Below are positions 16,597-25,451 of a stretch of DNA of 64,000 bases, in pieces (within the stretch, counting starts at the first letter, position 1; each line of letters opens with the position of its first letter). The stretch is from Cellulomonas sp. APG4. Lineage in GTDB: Bacteria > Actinomycetota > Actinomycetes > Actinomycetales > Cellulomonadaceae. Where the stretch lies: NCBI RefSeq assembly GCF_009996735.1, contig NZ_JAACYI010000002.1, positions 124,001 through 188,000 on the forward strand, written 5' to 3'. The notes beneath the pieces are model-generated. The model searched no databases. It was given only the letters and a program-made list of their open reading frames with translations, and had not been told where the DNA came from. The translations under genes and the position numbers were made by a program.

Positions 16597-18222
16597 TCAG
16601 TCATAGTGCGCCTCGACCGACCACACGCCGTCGTGCAGGGCCAGCAGCACGGCCCTGCCGTCCGCGAGGGTCACCTGCAGGTAGACCCGGCGCGACGGCG
16701 CGGTCGACCACCACCGCTGCACCACGGGCCAGGGCCCGGCCCAGCCGGTGACGGCGGTCTCCCGCTCGGGGTCGCCCGGGCCCGAGGGCCACCACACCAC
16801 CGCAGGCTCGGCGCTCATGCCGAGCCTGGCGTCCACCTGGACGCGACGGCCGTCGCTCCCGCACAGCTGGACCTCGAGCGGCTCGGCGAGCACGGTCGCG
16901 GGGGCCGGTCCGGGCAACCGACCAGGCCAGGGCGCCGTCGTCGGACGTGCGGGCGGGGCGGCGTCCCCCCACGGGACCAGGTGCACCTGGTCCCGCAGGT
17001 CCCGCCCGCCCTGGACGGCCGCGCTCAGCACGGCGTCGGCCCCCAGCAGTCCCTGCACGCGCAGCAGCGCGCGGTGGGCGCGCAGGTCGGTGCCGCGCGC
17101 CTCGCCCCACAGCCGTCCCTGCTCGGCCCCCACCGCCACGACGTCCTCGGCCCGCAGGGCGAGCCTGACCAGCGGCGCGACGGCGGGAGCACCCTCGCGT
17201 TCCCCGCCACCGACGGGCGCGTGGGTGAGCCAGCCCTCGAGCTGCCAGCGCACCCGGTCGGTCATCCGCGCGGCCGAGAGCCCACCCAGCACCGCGTCGG
17301 TGCGCCACGTGCGCGTGAGCTCGTGGCCGTCCTCGGTGCGCGCGGTGATCTGCAGGCGACCGCAGCCCGCACCCCGCTCGACCAGCTGCGCGTGCAGCTG
17401 CTCGGCGAGTCTTCTCGCGGCGAAGGCCGCGGCCTCGACGCGTTCGACGGGCGGGTCGAGCTCGCTCTCGACGGCGACGTCGGGCTGGGTGCGGCGCAGC
17501 GCCGTCGGGCGGTCGTCCTCCCCCGCGGCGACCTGGTGCGCCCAGCCGCCCACCCGTCCGAACCTCGCCTCGACGTCGGCGCGGGGCAGGCGGGCGAGGT
17601 CGCCCAGCGTCCGCAGCCCGAGCCGTCCCAGCAGGTCGACCAGCTCGGCCACCTGCGTCGCCGTCTGCTCGTCGGTCGCGACGTGCACGAGCTCGCCGAT
17701 GCCCCGTGGGGCGAGGAAGGCGGCTGCCGTGCCCGCGGGCACGAGCCGCCCGCCGCGCGCCGCGAGCACCGCGGCCCCCACACCGTCGGACACTCCCACC
17801 TGCGCGTCGTGGCCGGTCTGCTCGGCCACGGTCTCGACGAGGTGCCGCGCGAGCGCCTCCTCCGAGCCGTGGTACCGGCTCGCACCGTCCGAGGGCAGCA
17901 GGAGCAGGCCGGGCCGGGCGACCTCGGTGCCGGCCACCACGTCCTCGACCGCGACCGTGACAGGCTCGAACAGGCGGACGTCACGGCCCAGGTCGGCAGG
18001 GAGCAGCACGAGCTCGGGGCAGCACTCCTGGGCCTGCCGGCGCCGCATGCCGCGCCGCACACCCGCCGCACGCGCGAGGGCCGAGACCGCGGTGACCCGG
18101 CGCCCGTCGTGGACCCCGGCGGGCAGGTGCGCCGGGACCTCCTCCGCGGTCGTCGCGGCCAGGACCGGCCAGTCGGGCACCCACACCGCGGCCGTCCGGA
18201 CGGGAGAGGTGCGGGCCGTCAC
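16597..18222 (-). CDS. imuB: Y-family polymerase homologue ImuB
   Basis: A 541-residue DinB/UmuC-fold protein that serves as hub of the SOS mutasome. The N-terminus (TAAVWVPDWPVLAA) replaces the catalytic DxDxFF-type motif of active Y-family polymerases, so it should be catalytically dead, as known for ImuB. The helix-hairpin-helix region is near 195-225 (LGLRTLGDLARLP). A clamp-binding motif QGRLW is at 368-372, close to where mycobacterial ImuB carries its beta-clamp site. The C-terminal part should bind ImuA' and DnaE2. GTG 18222 is chosen because it overlaps the imuA' stop by four bases (GTGA), giving translational coupling. Confidence 0.92.
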   Translation of the reverse strand: MTARTSPVRTAAVWVPDWPVLAATTAEEVPAHLPAGVHDGRRVTAVSALARAAGVRRGMRRRQAQECCPELVLLPADLGRDVRLFEPVTVAVEDVVAGTEVARPGLLLLPSDGASRYHGSEEALARHLVETVAEQTGHDAQVGVSDGVGAAVLAARGGRLVPAGTAAAFLAPRGIGELVHVATDEQTATQVAELVDLLGRLGLRTLGDLARLPRADVEARFGRVGGWAHQVAAGEDDRPTALRRTQPDVAVESELDPPVERVEAAAFAARRLAEQLHAQLVERGAGCGRLQITARTEDGHELTRTWRTDAVLGGLSAARMTDRVRWQLEGWLTHAPVGGGEREGAPAVAPLVRLALRAEDVVAVGAEQGRLWGEARGTDLRAHRALLRVQGLLGADAVLSAAVQGGRDLRDQVHLVPWGDAAPPARPTTAPWPGRLPGPAPATVLAEPLEVQLCGSDGRRVQVDARLGMSAEPAVVWWPSGPGDPERETAVTGWAGPWPVVQRWWSTAPSRRVYLQVTLADGRAVLLALHDGVWSVEAHYD

Positions 18223-19070
18223 CCCGCACGCTCCTCGAGCCCGGTGGCCTCGTCGGTCAGCACCGTCGCACCGGCCCGTGCGGCCCCGGCCGTCCCTGCA
18301 CCCGGCACCTGGACGTCGGCGCTCCGCCCGAGGGTCGCTGCGCCGCGACCGCTGCGCCGCACCGTGAGCCGCCGCGTACGCAGGCGGCCGTCGCCCCTGC
18401 CGAGCCCCTCCCACTGCGACCGCTCGGCCGTGAGCACCACCTGCGCCCCGGGCCACGCACCGGTCGGGAGCAGCACCGCGGAACGCTCACGTGCGCGCGC
18501 ACCCAGCCTGCGCTGGTCCGCCGCCGAGAGCGGCACCTCGGGGCCCACCACGACCACGTCGAACCCGTCGAGCAGCGCGGCCAGGACCACGGGACCGTCC
18601 GGCCCCGGCGAGGGCACGAGGACGACGCGCTCGAGCACCAGGCCCAGGTGGTGCGCGGCCAGCACCCCCACCTCCGGGAGGCCGACGACCGCCACCCAGC
18701 TGCCCGCACGCGAGGCCTCGACCAGCAGCGCGAGGACCAGCGACGTCGACCCCTGCACCACCACGGTGCTGCCACGGTCGAGACCGCCCGAGGGCAGCAG
18801 CCGGGCGAGGTGACCGGTGACCGGGAGCACACGTGCCGCGCCCGCGGGCTCGACCTCGGGTGCGGGCGGGCGGGCGGGCGCCTCCACCACGTCCTCGTCG
18901 GGCCCGTGCGGCACCGGACGCACCGGCCGCACCCAGCGCGCCGCACCCGTGCGCTCCTCGGCCCGTGCGAGAGCGGCCCGGGCGCGTGCGACCCTTGCGG
19001 CACGCTCGTCGTCGGGACCTCGCGCGTCGTCTGGCCGGGAGACGACGTCGTCCACGGAGACGGCACTCAT
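18219..19070 (-). CDS. imuA': SOS mutagenesis accessory protein ImuA'
   Basis: A 283-residue RecA-like accessory protein, first gene of the LexA-controlled mutasome operon. It is recognised by position (upstream of imuB and dnaE2) and by its RecA/SulA-like core: a degenerate P-loop region GSTVVVQGSTS, VAVVGLPEVGVLAAHHLGL and the FDVVVVGPEVPLSAADQRRL block. The Walker A lysine is missing, so ATP hydrolysis is doubtful. In mycobacteria the imuA' product bridges ImuB and DnaE2. GGGAGGAG lies 6-8 bases before the ATG at 19070. The N-terminal 80 residues are charged and poorly conserved. Confidence 0.85.
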   Translation of the reverse strand: MSAVSVDDVVSRPDDARGPDDERAARVARARAALARAEERTGAARWVRPVRPVPHGPDEDVVEAPARPPAPEVEPAGAARVLPVTGHLARLLPSGGLDRGSTVVVQGSTSLVLALLVEASRAGSWVAVVGLPEVGVLAAHHLGLVLERVVLVPSPGPDGPVVLAALLDGFDVVVVGPEVPLSAADQRRLGARARERSAVLLPTGAWPGAQVVLTAERSQWEGLGRGDGRLRTRRLTVRRSGRGAATLGRSADVQVPGAGTAGAARAGATVLTDEATGLEERAG

Positions 19071-19099
19071 CGCACTCCTCCCGCGGTGACGGCGACGGC

Positions 19100-19128
19100 T
19101 CGAACCTCACGTTCGAACACCTGTTCGA
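19100..19128. promoter_or_regulatory. LexA (SOS) box, with an overlapping second half-palindrome
   Basis: TCGAAC-ACCT-GTTCGA at 19113-19128 is a perfect palindrome and matches the actinobacterial SOS box TCGAAC-N4-GTTCGA. It lies 43 bases before imuA'. Directly adjoining and sharing its left arm is TCGAAC-CTCAC-GTTCGA at 19100-19116, the same half-sites with a 5-base spacer. LexA should repress imuA'-imuB-dnaE2 here. Confidence 0.9.
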
Positions 19129-19285
19129 CTACTCTCTCAGTAGACGCCGACACCGTGAGGGCTGTCAATCCGCCGCCGGACCGCCACCGCCCGCGTCACC
19201 CGTCTGCCGGTCGGTCCCGGATGCGCACGCCCCAGGGCTCGGCATGATGGGAGCCGACAACCCGCCGCGACCGCCCGGAGACACC

Positions 19286-19819
19286 ATGGACCTCGCCGAC
19301 CGTCCCGTCGCCCCCGAGCCCTACGGCCAGCTCCCGCCGGTCCCGTCGTTCACGCTGACCAGCACGGACGTGACCGACGGCGAGACCCTCGCGGAGCGCT
19401 TCACCGCCGCGGGCGGGAGCACCTCGCCGCAGCTGACCTGGTCGGGCTTCCCCGACGGCACACGTGGCTTCCTCGTCTCGTGCTTCGATCCCGACGCCCC
19501 GACCCCGGCAGGCTTCTGGCACTGGACCGTCGCGAACCTCCCCCTCGGCACCACCGAGCTGCCCACGGGTGCGGGCTCGCCCGACGGCACCCACCTGCCC
19601 GACGGCGCCGTCCAGCTGCGCAACGACGGCGGCTCGGTGGGCTACACCGGTGCCGCGCCGCCCGCGGGTGACCGCGCGCACCGCTACGTGCTCGCCGTGC
19701 ATGCGCTCGACGTCGACCACCTCGACCTCGACGGCGACGCGAGCCCCACGAAGGCGGCCTTCCTGGCCCTCTTCCACACCCTCGGCCGCGCGACGCTCAC
19801 GCCCACCTTCCAGGCCTGA
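19286..19819 (+). CDS. PEBP family protein (YbhB/YbcL type)
   Basis: A 177-residue cytoplasmic protein of the phosphatidylethanolamine-binding protein / Raf-kinase-inhibitor-like family. The ligand pocket motifs are visible: SPQLTWSGFP, CFDPDAPTPAGFWHWTVANLP, and GYTGAAPPAGDRAHRYVLAVHAL. Length matches bacterial YbhB. Biochemical role in bacteria is unknown. The ATG at 19286 is preceded by CCGGAG with 5 bases spacing. It starts 215 bases from imuA' in a divergent arrangement, on the far side of the LexA box, so co-regulation is possible but not shown. Confidence 0.9.
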   Translation: MDLADRPVAPEPYGQLPPVPSFTLTSTDVTDGETLAERFTAAGGSTSPQLTWSGFPDGTRGFLVSCFDPDAPTPAGFWHWTVANLPLGTTELPTGAGSPDGTHLPDGAVQLRNDGGSVGYTGAAPPAGDRAHRYVLAVHALDVDHLDLDGDASPTKAAFLALFHTLGRATLTPTFQA

Positions 19820-19874
19820 CCGCTCCCCGGGCAGCGGCTCAGGTATGACCTGTCGGTCCCTGGCAGGGCGGGCC

Positions 19875-19880
19875 TAGCAT
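19875..19880 (+). promoter_or_regulatory. -10 element of the SARP/AfsR-type regulator gene, leaderless type
   Basis: TAGCAT ends 7 bases before the ATG at 19888 and no Shine-Dalgarno sequence intervenes. Confidence 0.6.
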
Positions 19881-19887
19881 CGCGAGC

Positions 19888-22791
19888 ATGGAGCTCGGGG
19901 TCCTGGGTCCCCTCACCCTCCGGCAGGACGCACACACCACCGCCGTCGTCGGCTCCCGGCGCCGGTCGCTCCTGGCCGCCCTCCTGGCGCACCACGGCGC
20001 GACGGTCGGCGTCGACGAGCTGGTCGACGCCCTGTGGCCGGACGACCCACCCCCGAGCGCCCGGCACACCCTGCACACCCACGTGTCGCGGCTGCGCACG
20101 GGCCTGGGCCTCCCGGTCGAGGCCGACGACGGCGGCTACCGGCTCGCGGTCGAGCAGCTCACCACGGACGCCGAGAGGTTCGAGGCGGACGTCGACGCCG
20201 CTACCTCGACCGACGACGACGCGCGGGCGGTCGTGCTGCTGCACGACGCGCTCGCGCTCTGGCGCGGGCCGCCCTTCGGCGGTGCCGTCGACGGCCGCGC
20301 CGCCCGTGGCGAGGCCGCCCGGCTCACCGAGCGCAGGCTCCACGCCGCGGAGATGCTCGTCGCCCGCCTGGTCGCGACGGGACGCGTGGCCGAGGCCGTG
20401 CAGCAGGCCGAGGCCCTCGTGGGAGCCGAGCCGACGCGCGAGAGCGCGTGGGTGAGCCTGATCGACGCCCTGGTCGCAGCGGGACGGCCGGCGGACGCCG
20501 TCGCGGCGTACAGCCGCGCGGCCGATGCGCTCGACGAGCTCGGCCTGCTGCCCTCGGCGGGCCTGCGCCAGGCGCACACCGACGCCCTCACTGCGCCTGG
20601 ACGCGACGCGCCCCGGCCGCACGAGCGTACGGGCCCGTCGTCGGACGCGGTCCCGGGCGACGTCCCCGTGGTCCCGTCAAGCCTCGTCGGACGCGAGCGC
20701 GACGTCGGCACGGTCGCGGCCCTGCTCGACCGCGCCCGGCTCGTCACGCTCGTCGGCCCGGGAGGCGTCGGCAAGACGCGACTCGCGCTCGAGGTCGCCC
20801 GGCGTCGCGCGCGGCACCACCGGTCCGGGGCGCGCGTGGTCGAGCTCACGACCCTCGACGACCAGGCGTCCGTGCCGTCGGCCGTGCTCACGGCCCTCGA
20901 CGTCGGCACCCAGGGCGGCCCCGTGCCGCCCGCGCTGCGGCGTGCGGGCGGGCTCGACCTGCTCGTGGTGCTCGACAACTGCGAGCACGTGGTCGACGCG
21001 GTGGCCGAGGTGCTCGAGCACCTGCTCGCGGGGCACCGCGTGACCGTGCTGGCGACGAGCCGCGAGCCGCTCGGCCTCCCCGGTGAGCACGTGCACGTGG
21101 TCGAGGCGCTGACCACGCACGGCGCCGACCCGGCGGCGCGCCGCCTCTTCGTCGAGCGCGCCGTGGCGGCCGGTGCACGCTCCGACCTCGACCCGGTTCT
21201 GGTGGACCGCGTGGTCGAGCGCCTCGACGGGCTCCCCCTCGCGATCGAGATGGCGGCCGCGCGGGCCGCGACGACGGCGTTGCCCGATCTCGCCGCGGCA
21301 CTCGAGCGCGAGCTCGACCACGAGCTCGCGCGGCTGCGCGACCCCCGCCGGCGCGGCGCCGAGCGGCACCGGACGCTGCGCGCGGTCATCGCGTGGTCCG
21401 AGGCCGTGCTGGAACCCGCCGAGCGAGCCGCGCTGCACCGTTGGCCCGTGTTCTCGGGCCCGGTCGAGGCGCAGGACGCCGAGGCCGTGCTCGGCGCCGG
21501 GCCGGAAGTGGTCGAGGCCCTCGTACGTCGCTCGCTGCTCGTGCTCGACCCCCGGGCCGCCGACGGCCGCAGCCGGTACCGGATGCTCCACACGGTGCGC
21601 TCGGCCGTGCGGTCCGGTGAGCCCGCGCAGGTGCTCGCGCCGCTCCGCGAACGTCACGCGCTCCATGTGCTCGAGGTCGCGAGGGAGGCCGACGCCCGGC
21701 TGCGCACACCCGCCGAGCCACGTGCGGTCACCCGCCTGTCCTCCTTCGTGCCCGAGCTGCGCGCCGCGCACGCCTGGGCCCGCGAGCACCACCCGGCGCT
21801 CGGCACGCACCTCTCGGGGGCGCTGCACCTGTTCGCGGTCAGCACGCTCGACGACGAGGTGCTCGACTGGGCGGCGAGGCTCGCCCCGTTGCTGGACAAG
21901 GACGACGGCGTCGCGGTCGCGCACCTGGGAATCGCGGCGCGCCTCGTCAAGGCCGGCGAGCTCGGCGCCGCGGTCGAGCGCGCCCAGCTGGCCCTCGACC
22001 TCGCGCGCGACGACGTCGAGCGGCTACGCGCCCTCGACCTGCTGGCGGACGCACCCATCTACGACGGCCGGTTCGCCGAGTGCCGCCGTCGGGCCGGCGA
22101 GCTGCACGCGCTCGCGCTCGACGTCGGCGACCCGGTCTACGCCACCGCGGCCGCCGTCTCGTTCGGTCTCACCCATGCGTACGAGGGCGACACCGCCACG
22201 GCGAGGGCGGAGCTCGCCCGAAGGCGCGACGTGCTCGTGGCGCGCTTCGGTGAGCTCGGTCCGTCCAACCTGGGCTGGTTCGCGTACACGGCGGGTGAGA
22301 TCGAGGCCGAGGCGGACCCGGGGACGGCACTGACCCACCTCGACCGTGCCCGCACGCTCGCCGACGCGGCCGGCCACCGCTACCTGGGCGGCGTCGTGCG
22401 GGTCTCCGCCGCGAGCCTGCGGGTGCGGCACGGCGATCCCGCGGCGGCGGTCCCCGCGGTCGAGGAAGTCGTGCGCTGGTGGCGGGACCGCGCCGACCGC
22501 ACCCACCTCGTCACGACCCTGCGCAACGTCGTCGACCTGCTGCTGCGTCTTGGCGAGCCGCGTGCGGCCGCCGAGCTCTGGGCCGCCGTCGCGCCCACCC
22601 GGGTCTCCCGCAGCTTCGGAGCCGAGCTCGCACGGCTCGAACGGGCGCGCGACGAGCTTGCCGGCCGGCTGCGACCCGACGAGCTCACGGCCGCCGAGGC
22701 GGCTGGCCGCGCACGCGACGTCGACGACGCGGCCGAGGTGCTGCTCGACGTGCTGCGCACCCTGCGCGGCACCTCGAGCAGCACCCGGTGA
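19888..22791 (+). CDS. SARP/AfsR-type transcriptional regulator with NB-ARC-like ATPase
   Basis: A 967-residue regulator. The N-terminal 95 residues form an OmpR-like winged helix (ELGVLGPLTLR, DELVDALWPDDPP, LHTHVSRLRTGLG), followed by a bacterial transcriptional activator (BTAD) domain to about 245. A STAND-type ATPase follows, with P-loop GPGGVGKTR from 290, VVLDNCEHV (Walker B) and ATSREPLGLPGEHV. The last 400 residues are TPR-like helices. Proteins of this plan often activate antibiotic clusters in streptomycetes, or act as general regulators. No biosynthetic cluster is seen here; the only close partner is the convergent methyltransferase. The signal that controls it is unknown. Confidence 0.9.
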   Translation: MELGVLGPLTLRQDAHTTAVVGSRRRSLLAALLAHHGATVGVDELVDALWPDDPPPSARHTLHTHVSRLRTGLGLPVEADDGGYRLAVEQLTTDAERFEADVDAATSTDDDARAVVLLHDALALWRGPPFGGAVDGRAARGEAARLTERRLHAAEMLVARLVATGRVAEAVQQAEALVGAEPTRESAWVSLIDALVAAGRPADAVAAYSRAADALDELGLLPSAGLRQAHTDALTAPGRDAPRPHERTGPSSDAVPGDVPVVPSSLVGRERDVGTVAALLDRARLVTLVGPGGVGKTRLALEVARRRARHHRSGARVVELTTLDDQASVPSAVLTALDVGTQGGPVPPALRRAGGLDLLVVLDNCEHVVDAVAEVLEHLLAGHRVTVLATSREPLGLPGEHVHVVEALTTHGADPAARRLFVERAVAAGARSDLDPVLVDRVVERLDGLPLAIEMAAARAATTALPDLAAALERELDHELARLRDPRRRGAERHRTLRAVIAWSEAVLEPAERAALHRWPVFSGPVEAQDAEAVLGAGPEVVEALVRRSLLVLDPRAADGRSRYRMLHTVRSAVRSGEPAQVLAPLRERHALHVLEVAREADARLRTPAEPRAVTRLSSFVPELRAAHAWAREHHPALGTHLSGALHLFAVSTLDDEVLDWAARLAPLLDKDDGVAVAHLGIAARLVKAGELGAAVERAQLALDLARDDVERLRALDLLADAPIYDGRFAECRRRAGELHALALDVGDPVYATAAAVSFGLTHAYEGDTATARAELARRRDVLVARFGELGPSNLGWFAYTAGEIEAEADPGTALTHLDRARTLADAAGHRYLGGVVRVSAASLRVRHGDPAAAVPAVEEVVRWWRDRADRTHLVTTLRNVVDLLLRLGEPRAAAELWAAVAPTRVSRSFGAELARLERARDELAGRLRPDELTAAEAAGRARDVDDAAEVLLDVLRTLRGTSSSTR

Positions 22792-22796
22792 CCGGC

Positions 22797-23945
22797 TCAG
22801 AGGTGCAGGCGGTAGAACCTGAACGCCTCGTGCTCGACGGGAAGCACCTCGACCCGCGCGAACCCTGCGCGGGTGGCGTACCCCGCGAGCACGTCGGGCC
22901 GCATCACGGTGCCCGTCCCCACGCCGTTCTCGTGCGACAGGCCGTCGGGCAGGCAGCAGATGAGCGAGTAGCCGTAGAACAGGCGCTCGACCGGGTCGGC
23001 CGGCGCCGTGAAGTCCTCCTGCGCGCGCTCGTCGACCACCAGCACGTACCCGTCGGGCGCGACCATCCCGCGCATCGCGCGCAGCACGGCGACGGGGTCA
23101 CCCATGTCGTGCACGCACTCGTACGCCATGACGACGTCGTATCGGGCGCCGTCCTCGCCGCGGGAGGCGGCGTCCACGGTCGCGAACCGCACCCTGTCGG
23201 CCACGCCCGACGCCGTCGCGTGCCGGCGCGCCGCGTCGACCGAGGGACCGTCGATGTCGAAGCCGTCGACAGTGACCTGCGGGTAGCCGAGCGCGAGGCC
23301 GATCGCCGACCAACCCTCACCGCAGCCGATGTCGGCGACGTGCGCCCCGGCGGCCAGCCGCGCGTGCAGCTCGGGAACGCCCGGCAGGATCTCCTGCGTG
23401 AGTCGGTGCAGGAAGAGGGGCCGGTTCATCGCCGACTGCGCCTCGCGCGCGTCGGCACCGAGCTCGGACCAGCCGACGCCCCCACCCGTGCGGTACGCCT
23501 CGACCAGGCTGTCGATCACCCGGCCGCTCGCCGCGACGAGCCGCGCGAGCGGTGCCGTGTAGGAGAGACTGTCGACGTCGAGCAGCACGTCGGCCGCGCC
23601 GGCACGCAGCCGGAAGCGCCGGCTGCTGTGGTGCGCGGCGGTGTCGAGCACCTCCAGGTACCCGCTCGCCGCCTGGTGCTCGAGCCACTCGCGCGCATAC
23701 CGCTCGGCGGTGCCCGTCATCCCCGCGAGCTCGGCCGAGCTGAGCGGCCCGGCCTCGGCGAGCGCGCGGTACCAGCCGAGCCGGTCGCCCAGGTAGACGG
23801 CGGTGAGCTCCATCGCGCCCAGGGTCGCGGCGAGCAGCCGCTCGGCCAAGGCGTCGCTGCCCGGTCCCGGGGTGGCGAACATGTCGGTGGACGTCGTGGT
23901 CACCTCCGGGTCCGTGGCCGGCGCGTTGATGGTTTGCGTGGTCAT
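22797..23945 (-). CDS. SAM-dependent methyltransferase with N-terminal winged helix (Rv2258c-like)
   Basis: A 382-residue class I methyltransferase. Residues about 45-125 form a winged-helix dimerisation region (LGDRLGWYRAL, YAREWLEHQAASGYL). Residues about 195-360 form the Rossmann core with SAM motif DIGCGEG at 205-211 and the acidic DGFDID. This layout resembles small-molecule O-methyltransferases and mycobacterial Rv2258c; the substrate is unknown. GGAGGAGG stands 5 bases before the ATG at 23945, so the longer upstream reading is rejected. It converges with the SARP gene after 5 bases, and a secondary-metabolite link is only inference. Confidence 0.87.
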   Translation of the reverse strand: MTTQTINAPATDPEVTTTSTDMFATPGPGSDALAERLLAATLGAMELTAVYLGDRLGWYRALAEAGPLSSAELAGMTGTAERYAREWLEHQAASGYLEVLDTAAHHSSRRFRLRAGAADVLLDVDSLSYTAPLARLVAASGRVIDSLVEAYRTGGGVGWSELGADAREAQSAMNRPLFLHRLTQEILPGVPELHARLAAGAHVADIGCGEGWSAIGLALGYPQVTVDGFDIDGPSVDAARRHATASGVADRVRFATVDAASRGEDGARYDVVMAYECVHDMGDPVAVLRAMRGMVAPDGYVLVVDERAQEDFTAPADPVERLFYGYSLICCLPDGLSHENGVGTGTVMRPDVLAGYATRAGFARVEVLPVEHEAFRFYRLHL

Positions 23946-24085
23946 GCGTTCCTCCTCCTGCGGGCCCCCCGTGGGCCCGTGCAGGACGAGCGTCGGCGCG
24001 GCCGCTCGCACGCCGCTCGCACCTCGCTCGCACGCGGACGCACCCTGATCGCACGGCGGGGCTCGCCTCGGCCGCCGTCGGCCGT

Positions 24086-24091
24086 CAGGAT
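24086..24091 (+). promoter_or_regulatory. Probable -10 element of the YbaK gene
   Basis: CAGGAT ends 7 bases before the ATG at 24099, the same leaderless layout as at 7726-7731. It supports 24099 rather than the in-frame ATG at 24090, which would overlap the element. Confidence 0.4.
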
Positions 24092-24098
24092 GGCCGCC

Positions 24099-24647
24099 AT
24101 GGCTCACGGAACCCTCACCTGGTCCCCCGCCCTCGACCACCCGCAGCTGCTCGCCCCGAGCACGGCACGGGCGCTGCGCACCTGGGCCGACGACGATCCC
24201 GCGGTCCTCGAGTCCGTGCGCGGCACCGAGATCGATCCGGACCTCGCGGACACCGCGGCGCTGACCGAGGCCTACGGCCTGGGCCTCGAGGCCTCGGGCA
24301 ACTGCGTGCTCGTGGCGGGCCGTCGCGACGGGGTGGAGCGCACCGCGGCCGCCGTCGTGCTCGCGACCACGCGGGCCGACGTGAACAGCACGATCAAGAG
24401 GCTGCTCGACGTACGCAAGGCGTCGTTCCTCCCGATGGACCGCGCGGTCGAGGAGTCGGCGATGGAGTACGGCGGCATCACCCCCGTGGGGCTGCCCGAG
24501 GGCTGGCGCGTGCTCGTGGACTCACGCGTGCCACTCGCGGGCGAGGTGATCATCGGCAGCGGCCTGCGCAGGTCCAAGCTCGCGCTCCCGGGTGAGCTGC
24601 TGGCGCGCATGCCAGGTGTCGAGGTGGTCGAGGGGCTGGCCCGGTGA
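24099..24647 (+). CDS. YbaK/ProX-type aminoacyl-tRNA deacylase
   Basis: A 182-residue protein of the YbaK/EbsC superfamily, which hydrolyses mischarged tRNAs such as Cys- or Ala-tRNA(Pro) in trans. Family features are the NCVLVAGRRDGVERTAAAVV strand, a conserved lysine region (VRKASFLPMDRAVEESAMEYGGITPVGLP) and the final GSGLRRSKLALPG block that ends the substrate pocket. Which tRNA it edits cannot be read. It overlaps the following phosphatase by four bases, so the two are translated together. Alternative start at 24090 would add three residues. Confidence 0.85.
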   Translation: MAHGTLTWSPALDHPQLLAPSTARALRTWADDDPAVLESVRGTEIDPDLADTAALTEAYGLGLEASGNCVLVAGRRDGVERTAAAVVLATTRADVNSTIKRLLDVRKASFLPMDRAVEESAMEYGGITPVGLPEGWRVLVDSRVPLAGEVIIGSGLRRSKLALPGELLARMPGVEVVEGLAR

Positions 24648-25366
24648 GCAGCGCGGTGACCGCGCAGGTCCCGGCGTGGCCCGAGCTCCCGGGCAGCCGG
24701 TTCCTGGGTGGGCTGCCCGCGGTCCACGAGGGGCGCACGACGACGACGCTCCCCGGCCGGCTCTTCCGCTCGGCCGTTCCGAGCGCGCTGTCCGCCGACG
24801 CGTGGGCACGGGTCTCCGCCCAGGTCCGCACCGTGGTCGATCTGCGCAACCCCGGCGAGGGGCCGCGGTACACCGCTCCCGACGGCGTCGTCGTGCACCG
24901 GCTGCCGATCGAGGACCAGGCCGACCAGGACTTCATGCGTCGCTATGCGGCGCTGCTGTCCACCCCGCACTACTACGCCGAGGTGCTCAGGCGCTGGCCG
25001 CACCTGGTCGCCGCCGTGATCCGCACGATCGCGCGTGCGCCCGAGGGCGGGGTGCTCGTGCACTGCGCGCAGGGACGCGACCGCACCGGGCAGGTCAGCG
25101 CGATGCTGCTGAGCCTCGCGGGCGTCCCGCACGAGGTGGTCGCGGACGACTACGAGCTCGCCGTCCGCGCGTGCAACGCCCGGCTGCGCGAGCACCCGGT
25201 CGCGCACGACCCGGCCCTGGACGACGACGAGCTCGACGCCGTGGTCGCCGAGAAGCGCGAGGTGCTGCTGGCCTTCCTCGCCGACGACGTCGCGGGCAGC
25301 CTGCGCGACGCGGGGGTCGACGACGACGACCTCGCCGCTGTTCGGGCGCGCCTCCTCGTGCCCTGA
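24644..25366 (+). CDS. Tyrosine-protein phosphatase family (CX5R) protein
   Basis: A 240-residue phosphatase of the Tyr_phosphatase3 / DSP-like family. The active-site loop HCAQGRDRTG puts Cys141 and Arg147 in the HCxxGxxR(S/T) signature. The N-terminal LFRSAVPSALS and TVVDLRNPGEG segments are typical of this family, and IEDQADQDF may hold the general acid. Substrate could be phosphotyrosine, phospholipid or inositol phosphate. GTG at 24644 overlaps the YbaK stop (GTGA), giving an operon of two genes. Confidence 0.88.
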   Translation: MSSAVTAQVPAWPELPGSRFLGGLPAVHEGRTTTTLPGRLFRSAVPSALSADAWARVSAQVRTVVDLRNPGEGPRYTAPDGVVVHRLPIEDQADQDFMRRYAALLSTPHYYAEVLRRWPHLVAAVIRTIARAPEGGVLVHCAQGRDRTGQVSAMLLSLAGVPHEVVADDYELAVRACNARLREHPVAHDPALDDDELDAVVAEKREVLLAFLADDVAGSLRDAGVDDDDLAAVRARLLVP

Positions 25367-25410
25367 GCCCGGATCGCGGACAGCGCCACGGTGACGCCGG
25401 CGGCCGTCGC

Positions 25411-25416
25411 TAGGTT
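25411..25416 (+). promoter_or_regulatory. Probable -10 element of the 135-residue unknown gene
   Basis: TAGGTT would start transcription near 25423. A GAGGAG ribosome-binding site at 25441-25446 stands 5 bases before the ATG at 25452, so this gene has a short leader instead of being leaderless. Confidence 0.45.
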
Positions 25417-25451
25417 CGGCGCGCACTCACCACGACACCCGAGGAGTCCGC

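Noticed and set aside
14669-16606. Plus-strand 645-codon frame over dnaE2
   Set aside because: Opposite to a well-conserved polymerase gene; no recognisable family.
19071-19285. A small gene between imuA' and the PEBP gene
   Set aside because: No frame there has a start with a ribosome-binding site; the region is accounted for by the LexA box and promoters.
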